From: Sinotaia quadrata
Lineage: Eukaryota > Mollusca > Gastropoda > Architaenioglossa > Viviparidae
Length of the DNA: 64,000 nucleotides
Direction of reading: 5' to 3'
Assembly (NCBI GenBank): GCA_028829895.1
Contig: CM054177.1
Location: forward strand, 32,947,064 to 33,011,063
Position 1 is the first letter of the stretch, and the number at the start of each line of letters is the position of its first letter. Below are positions 54,101 through 59,130 of this stretch, piece by piece. The notes under the pieces are model-generated. The model was not told the DNA's origin. It ran no database searches and saw only the letters and a program-made list of their open reading frames with translations. The position numbers were made by a program, and so were the translations under genes.

Positions 54101-56896
54101 TACATATATATTTTGTTACATCAAAATACACTGGATGCATTCCTAGAAAGCAAATAATTTTTTTTAAAAGTATGTAATACATTGCATTTAAATTATATAC
54201 TAAGATATGCATTTATTTGTCTTAGTAAGCTAAAAAAAAAAGTTAATATGATTTTTTAAAAAAAAGGTATCTGTAAAGAGATTAATTCATTTTTACTAAA
54301 AACTAAAACATGTGTAATCTAATGAGCATTCAATACATTCATTTACAAATAATAAATTATAGACAACTAAAAACTAATCAAAACACAAAATAGACGATAA
54401 ATATGCATTTTGTCTGAAGAAAGTATAAGCTTAGAGACATTTTGTGAATTGAAAATGTGAGTGAATTAAATGAAACACTCACATTTTCAATTCACAAAAT
54501 GTCTCTAACTCTAAGCTTATACTTTCTTCAGACAAAATACACGGGAGTCAGAATGATGAAATATAGTAAAACATCATTTACTATTATATTTAACATTTAA
54601 TTTGTTTAAACATAAATAATAACAAGGAAATGTTTTCTTAAAATGTATGTACTGCACTATTATTTTATTAGAAAGGTTTGACACCAGCTATACAGTTGGG
54701 ATAATGAGTAGCCATTAAACTAAGATATACTGCTATATTAATTAAGCTTTATTTAAAGGCAATGATTATATATATAGCTAGGTTTGTAGTTATGAATAAA
54801 ATATATTTTATCATTATTGAACAGGTCTATTTATTAAAATGCTCCACAAAGACAAAATAAGAGTGACACCATCAAAATAATAAGAGCAAGATATGCCAAA
54901 TCCAAAATAAAAGGTATGACATGGACATACTATTAGTATTACCTATTTCCACAATAAGTATTCATATAAACCTTACTGACAATACCTTTGTGGCCACTGG
55001 GTGGAATACTGTATCACAGACAGAATCTCAACCTTGCTAAGATGTAATCCTCCAATATCATGTACTCGTTCATCATCTGGAAACATACCAAAATAATATT
55101 AATAAATTTAAAAATAAATATTTTAAACAAGTACTGAATAACAAAATAATAATTTATCAAATTAATAAAATATTTACACTAAATATATTATATTTAAGAT
55201 GATTTAAAATGAGTTAATTAGTTTTTTAAATTATGTGGACAGAATCAGTCATTTTTTCAAATAAAACATGCTTAATAAAGTAAATCAATGTCTAAAAAAT
55301 ATGATTTGAATAAGCAATTAAAAAATATATCTCCACTACACTCCATCACCACAAATAACAGATAATTTCTAGTTTTAAGTTTTAGTACTCACAATTTTTC
55401 CCAAGGAACACTAATAATTTTTATATCAACTTCTCATTTCAATGTTTCCATCTACATTAACTAGTACTGCCATTTGCTTTAGATGTGATTTTCTTTATGC
55501 AATTAGTGAATTACTGAACAAAGTCATTTGCTTTTTGCTTTTTGCTAAAATTGTATTTTTTAAAAATGCGAGTTTATGGGTTTATTTAATAGCAATAAAC
55601 TTAGTTAAATATAATTTTGAATAAAGTTATAGTTAAACATAATATTTTTATAATATATATGGACATACTTTGTGGGGAAATCTGAATGGTAATTAACTTG
55701 CAGAGTGTAGGATGAGAAGCAAAGCCTTCTTATGGAGAAAAGGAATTATAAAATTATAAAGGTAAAAAAATGAATGTAAACTAAAAATAAAATGCACAAT
55801 TTTAATATTTATGCACACACATACACAGAGGATTACAGCAAAAATGATGACACAAATTTAGCTAGTCAAATCTGCAAACTGACATCTATGTCACAACAGA
55901 AAATGCTTACATTGTTCCAAAAGGACATTAAAATAAATACCAGATTTCTGGAAGTAATTTAAGTTAATTTCATATATGACTATGAGTAGCTGAATATGCA
56001 AACAATATAGACAGATAAACAAGTGTTAGCCTACTATTATTACTATGGGCAAACAAATATATCCTATTATAGTTAATTACTCAGTTGTTGTTTTTTTAAC
56101 AACTGGTGCCTTGGTAATAATTTAAAGAGAATGTCTTATATTCAGACTTAAAATTTTTAAAAGCTCACAATCATGGGCTTAAAAAAAAAAAATTCATCTC
56201 CACACACTATCGTCTTAATCAAACTCATTTATGAATATGTTACCAAAACAGAAAGGAAATATACCTTTTCAAAACTAATCTTTATTCTTAGCACATTTTT
56301 ATCTTAGTAAAACATTTAAATAAATGTTTAGCTTTTAAAAAAATACTTTTAAAATACTAAAAAATTAACAAACCATCCTCAAAACTTCAAACATTTTCAT
56401 TTGAAGTAGAACTACTAGTACTACTACTACTAGTACTACACATACTTTTCATTTACTGGTCTGGGATTAGAAGTTAAACATTTATTAATTCTGAATTTAA
56501 GATTTATAAACTAATCATAATTAGAAATTACATATTATACTTACACCTGAATAATCTGTCAATTATTCATTGATTATTACATAAATACATTACTCTGCTC
56601 TTGTAATTGATTATTGAGTATTTGCATGATCAGTGAATATTCAAAAAAATTCCACTCGTACTATCCGTAGTTGTAGACTATTTCTGAATCATATGCATTA
56701 ACGCCAAAGTTACAATAGATGTATTTATGTATTTCGATTGGAGTTACTCAGTTAGGCATAGTTAACTTAAAGCTACTGCAATAATATTCGTCTGTATAAA
56801 CTATATATAAAGATAGTTAACAAAATATTTTCCGAGTGTGCTGTTATACTCACGATTCTCTAAAAGCACAAGCAGGTCACCACACACGTCACACAT
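109..56896 (-). CDS. USP34: USP34, ubiquitin carboxyl-terminal hydrolase 34, N-terminal part (25 coding exons, gene continues past base 1)
   Basis: USP34 is a very large cysteine deubiquitinase that removes ubiquitin from substrates and is linked in vertebrates to Wnt/axin turnover and DNA-damage signalling. Twenty-five exons join on the minus strand with GT/AG borders and matching phases to give 3,649 coding bases. Identification rests on remembered vertebrate USP34: the N-terminus MC-x-x-C, CCFKDFKNFERFN, CKLSDADLRL, DLMWAAVKEPLD, VEHIFGPNLH, HIDCIWAA, SEKNMADF, CKKGNTLLWD, SLRLLPKLFG and QVRLTFLTCVFS occur in the expected order. The first 500 residues look like alpha-helical repeats. Residues about 535-965 are low complexity (His, Asp/Glu, Ser). 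The catalytic USP domain is absent because it lies C-terminal, beyond the left edge. Exon 19's donor is the only uncertain border. Confidence 0.96.
895..993 (-). CDS. USP34: USP34 exon 24
   Basis: Residues 1158-1191, WAERELKMMSHFFTDLVYL then TQHKKADNMPTNS. It matches M-W-A-E-K-E-L-x-M-M-x-x-F-F-x-x-L-V-Y. The acceptor is ATATGACAG and the donor GTAAGT. Confidence 0.95.
2740..3335. repeat. Minisatellite, 41-bp unit, about 13 copies
   Basis: AGCAGTAAAATAACTAGTAC recurs every 41 bases (for example 2810, 2851). Two sub-families (TAAAACATACTTATAAAG, then TAGAACATACTTATGAAG) follow each other, showing that the array grew in two phases. Lies in intron 23. Confidence 0.92.
4136..4225 (-). CDS. USP34: USP34 exon 23
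   Basis: Residues 1128-1158, SVVVSLRLLPKLFGSFQNY then RSGTDPHSIT. It matches the vertebrate S-V-V-I-S-L-R-L-L-P-K-L-F-G block. The acceptor is CATTGTTGCAG and the donor GTGAGT; the split Met codon continues into exon 24. Confidence 0.96.
4547..4940. repeat. Minisatellite, 57-bp unit, about 7 copies
   Basis: Near-identical units begin AATAAGAATAAGAATGTAAA and end TAGTACCTAGCAT. Copies differ by a few bases; the first lacks the internal GTATATA insert. Lies in intron 22. Confidence 0.92.
5427..5554 (-). CDS. USP34: USP34 exon 22
   Basis: Residues 1086-1128: HVLPEGLALEAEKALYSLVC then FSTDRCIKTKFIEACINNM. It matches the vertebrate E-G-L-x-x-E-A-E-K and T-D-R-x-I-x-x-x-F-I-E-x-C blocks. The acceptor is TCTTTTGCAG and the donor GTAAGT. 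Confidence 0.96.
6003..6127 (-). CDS. USP34: USP34 exon 21
   Basis: Residues 1044-1085, ending DDVCKKGNTLLWDLVQEDAA, almost identical to vertebrate D-N-V-C-K-K-G-N-T-L-L-W-D-I-V-Q. The acceptor is ATTTTTTAG and the donor GTACGT, phase 1 in and 0 out. Confidence 0.96.
6740..7180. repeat. Imperfect repeat, three units
   Basis: GGCCAACTTTATGTTGCATT-like blocks start near 6810, 6930 and 7028, and GGTCAAGGTCATTT lies near 6862 and 7101. A short GGGA/GGAAA purine tract sits at 6965-7015. Confidence 0.7.
7511..8848 (-). repeat. Interspersed repeat family, copy 1 (longest)
   Basis: The 1.34-kb copy of the family also found at 12303-13474, 39479-40080 and 62938-63045. Ends are TGTTATT and GCCACA. 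The reverse strand carries an AATAAA near the middle. LTR-like in length and ends, but with no target duplication, primer site or internal genes, so class is unproven. Confidence 0.85.
8850..9300. repeat. Minisatellite, 75-bp unit
   Basis: AAAGAAACTTGTTCATCC recurs at 9023 and 9098 with near-identical 75-base units; more diverged units flank it. Because 75 is a multiple of three, a 79-codon minus-strand frame (YNGDEQVSLVCNNIVNFGIS repeats) survives by chance. It abuts the right end of repeat copy 1. Confidence 0.85.
9500..10215. repeat. Minisatellite, 40-bp unit with a higher-order variant
   Basis: GACAAAATAACATTACTATC recurs every 40 bases from about 9738 to 9960. Then a longer unit with CTTCTGACACCTAACATTGG alternates to 10215, just before exon 20. 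Weaker related units lie from 9500. Confidence 0.85.
10392..10624 (-). CDS. USP34: USP34 exon 20
   Basis: Residues 966-1044. It contains DDGSCHSSRMSTKSEKNMAD, FEGEE, SEEELAQINAHA and HLSSMASLYHSHL, a strong match to the block after the vertebrate poly-His tract. The acceptor is CTCTGACAG and the donor the consensus GTAAGT. This exon ends the variable linker. Confidence 0.95.
10925..11053 (-). CDS. USP34: USP34 exon 19 (3' border uncertain)
   Basis: Residues about 923-966, LCLLKLSDFTALPADVVRVS then DVSSFQSSECSHIGRSSRVS. The acceptor CACTTCAG is the only phase-compatible site. The donor must leave two codon bases; GTCAAA after the ACG at 10925 is my choice. Weak alternatives lie before (GTGCTC) and after (GTTTAT, GTGTTT), so the exon end may be wrong by tens of bases. 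Confidence 0.65.
11111..11268 (-). CDS. USP34: USP34 exon 18 (linker)
   Basis: Residues 871-923, EGGNVCIGCNGSPHHGERSP then PMEETEEIYDCSSLIQHMQ and RHNRLIQ. The E-I-Y-D-C-x-x-L-I stretch resembles the vertebrate E-L-F-N-C-x-x-F-I segment, which supports the GTATGT donor over an internal GTGAGA. The acceptor is ATTTTACAG. The following intron is only 57 bases. Confidence 0.85.
11630..12115 (+). repeat. G-rich minisatellite, about 35-40-bp unit
   Basis: Degenerate repeats of a GGGTAGGAGGGAGGGTCATG-like motif with GCTGTTTATTT spacers. Many GGG runs lie on the plus strand (the non-template side for USP34 is the C-rich strand), giving G-quadruplex potential. Confidence 0.85.
12303..13474 (-). repeat. 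Interspersed repeat family, copy 2
   Basis: Aligns along almost its full length with 7511-8848, in the same orientation. Shared landmarks are ATGTTATTAATAATTC at the left end, CAGGATAGTTCTTAT in the middle and GGCAAATTTA(C/T)TCTG at the right end. Both ends read TGT...ACA, as in LTRs, but no target duplication is visible. No coding capacity. Confidence 0.85.
14031..14294 (-). CDS. USP34: USP34 exon 17 (linker)
   Basis: Eighty-eight codons, residues 783-870, opening LQKQQKIGSPDMLHQAANIV, with HHRKGHKACHHGAHRA in the middle and SPDKLPLIQLATVMQ at the end. The acceptor is GTTCCATTAG and the donor GTCTGT, phase 0. There is no recognised domain; it is His/Ser/Gln-rich like the rest of the linker. 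Confidence 0.85.
15015..16853. mobile_element. 1.84-kb TA-flanked element with Tc1/mariner-pogo-like TIRs
   Basis: The left end CAGTCGAACCTGATTATGTC and the reverse complement of the right end, CTGTCAAACCCACTTATCTC, match imperfectly over about 23 bp. Both lie next to TA (15013-15014, 16854-16855). Inside, blocks are duplicated: around 15120-15280 and 15385-15550; 15757-15830 and 16457-16520; 15858-15905 and 16686-16735; 15990-16050 and 16752-16810. No transposase frame remains, so this is a non-autonomous, internally duplicated or nested element. Confidence 0.7.
17132..17305 (-). CDS. USP34: USP34 exon 16 (linker)
   Basis: Fifty-eight codons, residues 725-782: DHSDGDLDTEDEELMKEAK, an HDSDDTSDFEEMEEEEA acidic block, then VLHDMKQFQVQQ. 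The acceptor ATAATAAG is AT-rich with a poor pyrimidine tract; the donor is GTATGA. Phase 0 at both ends fits the neighbours. Confidence 0.85.
17306..19079 (-). other. Intron 15, left part, no recognised content
   Basis: AT-rich sequence with a T15-like homopolymer near 18290. No repeats or coding signal seen. Confidence 0.55.
19080..19215 (+). repeat. Polypurine (GA-rich) tract
   Basis: About 130 bases of almost pure A/G on the plus strand, ending in a (GA)n run. The long Ser/Phe/Leu frames on the other strand are artefacts of this composition. Confidence 0.9.
19686..20030 (-). CDS. USP34: USP34 exon 15 (acidic tract)
   Basis: One hundred and fifteen codons, residues 610-724. A charged opening (DEPSAEVAKIGPERKFHKHP) leads into an almost pure Glu/Asp run of about 20 residues, then a Lys/Arg-rich tail ending VCGHCQ. 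The acceptor is TTCTTTGCAG and the donor GTACAG, phase 0 at both ends. The acidic composition fits the USP34 linker but cannot be aligned residue by residue. Confidence 0.88.
21025..21249 (-). CDS. USP34: USP34 exon 14 (poly-histidine tract)
   Basis: Seventy-five codons, residues 535-609, opening KRVGVSRVKGREGHEHES. A tract of 22 His broken by three Gln comes from a CAY trinucleotide run, followed by MPDDSLGSDSSLGAQ and SDLSEDSIQ. The acceptor is TACCTAG. The donor GTAGCG is weak but is the only one giving phase 0 into exon 15. Vertebrate USP34 also has a poly-His tract followed by H-M-x-D-D-x-L. Confidence 0.88.
21942..22042 (-). CDS. USP34: USP34 exon 13 (linker)
   Basis: Residues 501-534, GVGKVGRHEVSSSDSGAEEG then a basic tail RKRSSRAKHIKK. 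It is low complexity with no alignable motif. It is called on splice borders (AATCAG acceptor, GTAAAG donor), open phase and position. The basic tail could act as a nuclear-localisation signal; that is inference. Confidence 0.8.
22490..23340. other. Anonymous segment with a 73-bp doublet
   Basis: Slightly GC-richer than the rest of intron 12. AGGTGAATACCTGAATGTCT starts at 22713 and again at 22786 with the following 73 bases conserved. The remainder looks unique. No frame or terminal repeats point to a known element. Confidence 0.4.
23717..23867 (-). CDS. USP34: USP34 exon 12
   Basis: Residues 451-501. It opens TLYLASALTKCIWNMSLS, completing the conserved H-T-E-x-T-L-Y-L-A-S junction with exon 11. 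It then becomes His-rich and variable (STHSHVHVAPIQQHLRPHV). The acceptor is TGTAATTAG and the donor GTCAGA. The linker region starts here. Confidence 0.92.
24475..24600 (-). CDS. USP34: USP34 exon 11
   Basis: Forty-two codons, residues 409-450, starting LKHCGKQVYDILIPLIKN and ending DPSAHTES. It matches the vertebrate LKHC...LIKNLD...EPSVHTEQ block. The acceptor is CTGTTTCAG and the donor GTAAGG. Its first half is copied several times in the intron just upstream (24601-24850). Confidence 0.95.
24601..24850 (-). repeat. 63-bp tandem copies of the exon 11 acceptor and 5' half
   Basis: Four further copies, the last partial, of a segment covering the end of intron 10 and the first ~50 bases of exon 11 lie directly upstream of that exon. 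The AATGTTTAA landmark is at 24591, 24654 (variant), 24718 and 24781. The 63-base period equals 21 codons, and units decode as FKHCGEQVYDILIPLIKNV, near identical to exon 11. One extra base near 24675-24681 (a six-T run) is the only frame break across the array. Confidence 0.85.
26421..26762 (-). other. Anonymous minus-strand ORF in intron 10
   Basis: 113 codons. The tail (SPSDTLLMSKDGLHYQKQ) loosely resembles the D-G-x-H end of SGNH-hydrolase-like proteins carried by some retroelements. There is no catalytic Ser block upstream. Chance or a decayed element; weak. Confidence 0.2.
26992..27243 (-). pseudogene. Transposon-derived ORF fragment
   Basis: Eighty-three residues opening MSRDDVLKAEILWTLKVV, then TSHYSF. 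The K-A-E-I-L-W-x-x-K-V-V-x-S-H-x-S phrase recalls a repeated, probably hAT-associated family of animal predicted proteins; a KAENRDFNLLAKSNALQKS stretch follows. Being in the same orientation as USP34 inside an intron, it could be mistaken for an exon, but it does not match USP34. Confidence 0.4.
27420..27597. mobile_element. hAT-type MITE fragment with internal palindrome
   Basis: Sequence rich in AATTCCATGACTTTC and CCAGG..CCTGG motifs ends in GACCGGCTTGGGAATCCTGA, which resembles hAT termini. A 27-base palindrome (13-base arms) lies at 27456-27482. The left boundary is unclear. Confidence 0.5.
27744..27836 (-). CDS. USP34: USP34 exon 10
   Basis: Thirty-one codons, residues 378-408: IIKQSQVILAFLAMEGRIS then NEHIDCIWAASQ. 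It matches the conserved I-I-K-Q-C-Q-V-I-L and HIDCIWAA blocks. The acceptor is TTGTCTACAG and the donor the consensus GTAAGT; phase 0 at both ends. Confidence 0.96.
28301..28488. mobile_element. MITE, Tc1/mariner-pogo type
   Basis: The left end (TGTGGAACCCTGCTATAAC) and the reverse complement of the right end (CAGTGAAACCTCACTATAAC) are imperfect TIRs, with TA dinucleotides at both flanks. It is about 190 bp with no coding capacity. Confidence 0.6.
30415..32694. mobile_element. 2,280-bp DNA transposon with 14-bp TIRs and 6-bp TSD
   Basis: The left end CAGACCTGCCTACC and right end GGTAGGCAGGTATG are inverted repeats matching at 13 of 14 bases. Both are flanked by CATTGC (30409-30414 and 32695-32700). 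Subterminal AGAAGAT / GCGGGAGATT motifs repeat near both ends. The interior has no intact transposase that I can recognise; the longest frame (32243-32049, minus) encodes 64 residues of unknown origin. The right 450 bp is much richer in CpG than the rest. Confidence 0.8.
32255..32545 (+). promoter_or_regulatory. Promoter-like segment with YY1 and ETS motifs inside the TIR element
   Basis: GCCGCCATTTT at 32260-32270 is a YY1-like site, CCGGAAGTG at 32446-32454 is an ETS consensus, and ACGGTAAGTTTT at about 32539-32550 is a strong plus-strand donor. The region between is CpG-rich and reads like a 5' UTR exon of a transposon transcript. No ATG precedes the open frame. Inference only. Confidence 0.35.
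32702..32866 (+). pseudogene. piggyBac-like transposase C-terminal remnant
   Basis: A plus-strand frame, RLRLDPSKRMPLKRCRICA then KNKIQKRTCYEHQACEILLC and LTPCYEIFH, ends at a TAA. The spaced Cys pairs closing in L-x-x-x-P-C-[FY]-E-x-[FY]-H are the hallmark of the cysteine-rich domain at the end of piggyBac transposases. The upstream body is missing: the sequence is cut by the insertion whose right TSD ends at 32700. It is non-functional. Confidence 0.6.
33205..33500. repeat. Tandem repeat, about 130-bp unit
   Basis: GGATTTGTGCTTCA starts near 33208, 33341 and 33470, with the intervening 129-133 bases well conserved. A looser copy of the start recurs at about 33640. Confidence 0.85.
34140..34270. 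other. CpG-rich block ending in GGGTTAA
   Basis: A small island (GACGTCGCGCGAG near 34218) in an AT-rich intron, ending GGGTTAA near 34254-34260. piggyBac elements end in GGG next to a TTAA target, so this might be the right end of the element whose transposase tail lies at 32702-32866. I could not find the matching left end. Confidence 0.25.
35041..35119 (-). CDS. USP34: USP34 exon 9
   Basis: Residues 351-377, FGDELAQWLLDNKIVEHIF then GPNLHVE. It is nearly identical in pattern to the vertebrate ELADWL...VVEHIFGPNLH block. The acceptor is TACTGACAG and the donor GTAACT. The next intron, 7.2 kb, is the largest in the window. Confidence 0.96.
35120..36579 (-). other. Intron 8, no recognised content
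   Basis: AT-rich sequence with homopolymer runs only. No repeat array or conserved frame was seen. Confidence 0.6.
36580..36638 (-). CDS. USP34: USP34 exon 8
   Basis: Residues 332-351, NQINMYNESCNNETMVDAE plus a split Arg; it aligns with the conserved N-Q-x-x-x-F/Y-N-x-x-C-N-N-E segment. The acceptor is TTGTTTTTAG and the donor GTAGGC. Confidence 0.93.
37205..37397 (-). CDS. USP34: USP34 exon 7
   Basis: Residues 267-331. It contains YMCKLSDADLRLAGNRSM, then DLMWAAVKEPLD, FDREGLALAYKYF and TLTIRLTGIAQIN. These are among the best conserved blocks of the USP34 helical region. The acceptor is TTGCAACAG and the donor GTGAGT, phase 2 in and 0 out. Confidence 0.97.
37398..38987 (-). other. Intron 6, no recognised content
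   Basis: AT-rich sequence without tandem arrays, coding signal or recognisable elements. Confidence 0.6.
38988..39055 (-). CDS. USP34: USP34 exon 6
   Basis: Residues 245-267, LRMWMNIPTVMQYIVPLRSAVI plus a split Arg. It follows the vertebrate I-W-L-x-I-P-x-V-M-Q segment closely. The acceptor is AATTTTCAG and the donor GTTTGA. Confidence 0.94.
39479..40080 (-). repeat. Interspersed repeat family, inverted partial copy 3
   Basis: Begins TGTGACAAAG and matches the reverse complement of the right ends of the copies at 7511-8848 and 12303-13474, including the segment around 39660-39780. Similarity fades after about 40000. The family's other copies read in the opposite direction. Confidence 0.75.
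40240..40830. other. GC-richer anonymous segment in intron 5
   Basis: A stretch with more CpG than the surrounding intron and a short internal repeat (GATGATTTGAAGAAAGATGA-like units near 40310 and 40345). It directly follows repeat copy 3. It could be internal sequence of a decayed retroelement. No open frame or tRNA-complementary primer site could be confirmed. Confidence 0.3.
42533..42682 (-). CDS. USP34: USP34 exon 5
   Basis: Fifty codons, residues 195-244, phase 0 at both ends. It contains YLLRNVCFLCDSNG, the C-F-E-x-x-T-P-x-T-L-P-F core and AHLLITLIAN, all strongly USP34-like. The acceptor is GATTGCAG and the donor GTGAGT. Confidence 0.95.
43180..43880 (-). repeat. Dispersed repeat, partner of 52880-53540
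   Basis: Lies in intron 4, the inverted copy of the repeat in intron 2. The shared blocks contain no open frame. The rest of intron 4 (42683-45676) is plain AT-rich sequence. Confidence 0.7.
45677..45727 (-). CDS. USP34: USP34 exon 4
   Basis: A 17-codon exon, residues 178-194 (ELSQHETSALNNYCEIA), phase 0 at both ends. The acceptor is TTTTTCAG and the donor GTGAGT. Both length and position fit the short variable segment before the L-L-R-x-V-C motif. Confidence 0.9.
47038..47277 (+). pseudogene. Transposon-like ORF fragment (Tudor-like tail)
   Basis: A plus-strand frame within USP34 intron 3 encodes LLYYDTGFFIGEVFEVHS, then FKEKYRNIFKWGDRMDCD. The Y-Y-D-x-x-x-F-x-I-G-x-V pattern followed by a F-K-W segment recalls the C-terminal part of uncharacterised proteins carried by animal DNA transposons. 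Sequence before it (about 46640-47037) has the same texture but is broken by stops. Family assignment is a guess. Confidence 0.35.
47700..49290. repeat. Two tandem copies of an 871-bp unit in intron 3
   Basis: A segment starting GATCATTTTAATAGGTGAAC at 47758 recurs at 48629, and matching blocks continue across the unit (for example the GGCATTAA block near 48110 and 48983). The copies are diverged by substitutions and small indels. There is no open frame. It is a large tandem duplication or two copies of a noncoding element. Confidence 0.8.
49460..49856 (-). CDS. USP34: USP34 exon 3
   Basis: Residues about 45-177. It opens with RHCMCCFKDFKNFERFN, a very close match to the USP34 N-terminus. 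A variable acidic stretch follows (GDEGEELKIEVGEDDDQEDE), then WSSDEKERLMQFVTKIFL and a conserved YTAHKH. The acceptor is TTCTTACAG at 49857 and the donor GTAATT follows a Glu codon, phase 0. It is the longest exon in the window, at 397 bases. Confidence 0.95.
52880..53540 (+). repeat. Dispersed repeat, copy inverted relative to 43180-43880
   Basis: Several segments (vicinity of 53060-53190, 53235-53330 and 53420-53480) read as the diverged reverse complement of 43580-43690, 43440-43560 and 43300-43345, in collinear order. This is an old interspersed element of at least 600 bp, family unknown. Ends are approximate. Confidence 0.7.
54407..54539. repeat. Long near-perfect inverted repeat (hairpin) in intron 2
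   Basis: The left arm 54407-54463 and right arm 54476-54539 are reverse complements over about 57 bp, separated by a 12-base loop. The only clear difference is a 6-base bulge in the right arm (near 54506-54511). Such identity implies recent formation. It could be a snapback insertion, a MITE or a hairpin RNA source. Confidence 0.9.
54986..55076 (-). CDS. USP34: USP34 exon 2
   Basis: Residues about 15-45, ending in IQYSTQWPQ before the split Arg codon. The acceptor is a T-rich tract ending in TTTCCAG and the donor is GTATTG. The phases (1 in, 2 out) fit exons 1 and 3. It aligns with the vertebrate segment just before the CCFK motif. Confidence 0.93.
55077..56853 (-). other. Intron 1, no recognised content
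   Basis: AT-rich intron with scattered homopolymers and a short ACT/AGT-rich stretch near 56410. I see no repeats of length, coding signal or RNA gene. Confidence 0.6.
56854..56896 (-). CDS. USP34: USP34 exon 1 (start codon)
   Basis: Encodes residues 1-14, MCDVCGDLLVLLEN plus one base. The ATG (A at 56896) aligns with the vertebrate USP34 start, which also begins Met-Cys and has a second Cys at position 5. The donor is GTGAGT at 56853-56848. Only 43 bases are coding; the rest of this exon should be 5' UTR. Confidence 0.93.
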
Positions 56897-57060
56897 TCTG
56901 GAAATCAGGTATAAACAAACGGAGTAAATACATACACCAAATAATGTTTATGAGGTCTAAAATGGATTTCTTTTAACGTTTATCCCTTCTCTATAAAACT
57001 ATAAGCCGCCATCTTAGGCTGCATCGCTACACAACGTCTGGACGTGATATTCTTATGTAA
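56897..57060 (-). promoter_or_regulatory. USP34: USP34 5' UTR / promoter region with YY1-like element
   Basis: Upstream of the USP34 ATG, positions 57015-57005 read AAGATGGCGGC on the minus strand, the YY1 consensus, in the orientation and distance (about 110 bp from the ATG) typical of sites just inside transcription starts. The surrounding 60 bp is slightly CpG-richer than the rest of the locus. No TATA box is obvious. The transcription start itself cannot be placed. Confidence 0.5.
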
Positions 57061-57339
57061 TAATATTATTTTGAAATATTATATACAGCCAGGTTTAAAG
57101 TCTATTTCTATCTTAGATTTAACTATATAAACAACAAAAACAAAACCTTTTTAAATTATCATTTTGAAGTAAATGGTTTAGAGTTTAGTGACTAAAGAAA
57201 AACTACTCTATCTGTTAGAATGTAATTCAAATAAACATGGATTTATGCCCCTTGATCTATTTAAACAGAAGAGTGCGAACTCAACGCAATATGATGAGCA
57301 AGAATGATCCGGAAAATAAAATAAACACGTTACATAGAG
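57061..57339. other. Upstream spacer, no recognised content
   Basis: AT-rich sequence between the USP34 promoter and the first upstream tandem array. Nothing recognisable. Confidence 0.5.
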
Positions 57340-57680
57340 GTATATAAAATAATACGTACTATCTTATTAGGTATGTGAAGTAATGGATTCCTGGTTAGTA
57401 GGTATAAATGTTTAAATGATTGTTTAGTAGAACATTGAATAATAAATGACTGGTTAATAAGATTATGAAATAATGATAGTAGGTATATAAACTAATACGT
57501 TCTTGGTTAGTAGGTGTATCAAATAATTAATAAATGACTGGTTAGCAGGTATATGAATAATAAGTGCTTGGTTAGAAGATATATGAAATAATAAATAAGT
57601 GGTTAGTAGATATTTGAAATTATGACTAGATAGTGCAGTGCAGTGGTAGTTTTATTTAAATGGTTAGTAGGCCTACTAAT
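57340..57680. repeat. Degenerate tandem repeat, about 35-45-bp unit
   Basis: Units of the type GGTTAGTAGGTATATGAAAT followed by AATAAATGACT recur with drift and indels. Confidence 0.8.
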
Positions 57681-57779
57681 TTCAGAGTATGTAGTAGTTA
57701 TTTTCATTTTATTAATAAAAATATTTAATTATTTTAGTTTGTGTAGCAGCGATTTGAGGGTTAGAACTGAATGCCCTAG

Positions 57780-58030
57780 CTTCGACTGACATGACTGACT
57801 GACTGACTGACCTTGCAATAACTGATTGACTGACCCAGCTAAAAATGATAGACTGACCTAGCTATGAATGGCAGATTGATCTCTCTAAGTCTAACATAGC
57901 TATGTTTGAGAAACTGGTCTAGCTATAACTGACAGATTGATCCAACTAAGATTGACTGACTGATCTACCTATAACTGATTGATCTAACTATGACTGACTT
58001 CCTGACCTTCATATGATTGACTGACTGATT
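57780..58030. repeat. Degenerate GACTGACT-derived repeat
   Basis: Starts as a perfect CTGA/GACT run near 57785 and decays into units of the kind GACCTAGCTATAACTGACTG. Confidence 0.8.
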
Positions 58031-58189
58031 GACCTAAGACGCACTTGTACCTTGTCTACATTTACCATGTGATTAAATGAAATTTTTAATTCAACTCTTT
58101 ACTAACATCAAATTAATACCTTTTTCGGTACACACCATGTAATATCTAACTGAATACTGCATTTCGTCACTCACTAATACCACTGTGAA

Positions 58190-59125
58190 TATCGCAATCG
58201 TTACTCATTAATATCAGCAGAGTACCACTGTTCTCTCAACACTCTACTCACTAACATCAACGGACCATCACAGTTCTCTCTACTCATTAATATCAACGGA
58301 ATACTACTGTTTTTTCACTCTTTGCTCATTAATATCAACGGAATACCATTGTTCTCTCAACCCTCTATTCATTAATATCAAATGAATGATATTTTCTCTC
58401 TCCAATCTACTTACTAAAATCAACGGAATATCATTGTTTTCGATACCTTCCACAAACACACACTCACTAATATCAACGGAATACCATTTTCCTCTTCCCC
58501 TTTACTCACTAATACCAATGGAACATCACTATTTTTCCCCCTCTCTAATATCAACAGAATATCAGTCTTCTCTCTCCCAAATGGAATACAACTGTTCTCT
58601 CTCCCCGCCCCACTTATTAATATCAATGGAATACCACTGTTCTCTCTTCCCCCCTCCACTGATATCAAAAGAATGCCAGTTCTTCCCCCTTCTACTAACT
58701 AATATCAACGGATTACCAGTATTATCTCTTCCTATCTCTACTCACTAATATCAACGGAATATCAATGTTTTCTCTCTCCCCTCTCTAATCATTAATATCA
58801 ACAGAATATCACTATTCTCTCTCCCCTCTCTACTTACTAATATCAAAGGAAAACCACTATTCTCTCTCCCTTCTACTCAGTAATATCAACATAACACTAC
58901 ATTCTCTTTCCTCTCTACTCACTAATATCAACAGAATATCGCTACTCTCTCTCCCACCAGCTCAATAACAATGGAATACCACTGTTCTCCCCCACTTCTA
59001 CTCATTAACACCAATGGAATACCCCTGTTCCCTTTCCCTCTCTATTCACTAATACCAACAGAATATATCTTTTCTCTCTCCCATCTACTCAATATAATAT
59101 CAATAAAATACACTATTCCCTCTTC
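58190..59125. repeat. Pyrimidine-rich satellite, left block
   Basis: Diverged units about 45-60 bp long built on CTACTCACTAATATCAACGG then AATACCACTGTTCTCTC. The same satellite continues at 60252 after the LTR-like insertion, so the two blocks were once continuous. The 120- and 82-codon frames here are by-products of the repeat. Confidence 0.92.
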
Positions 59126-59130
59126 ATCCT

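Noticed and set aside
58386..58748. 120-codon ORF in the satellite
   Set aside because: Encoded entirely by the pyrimidine-rich satellite unit; no independent support.
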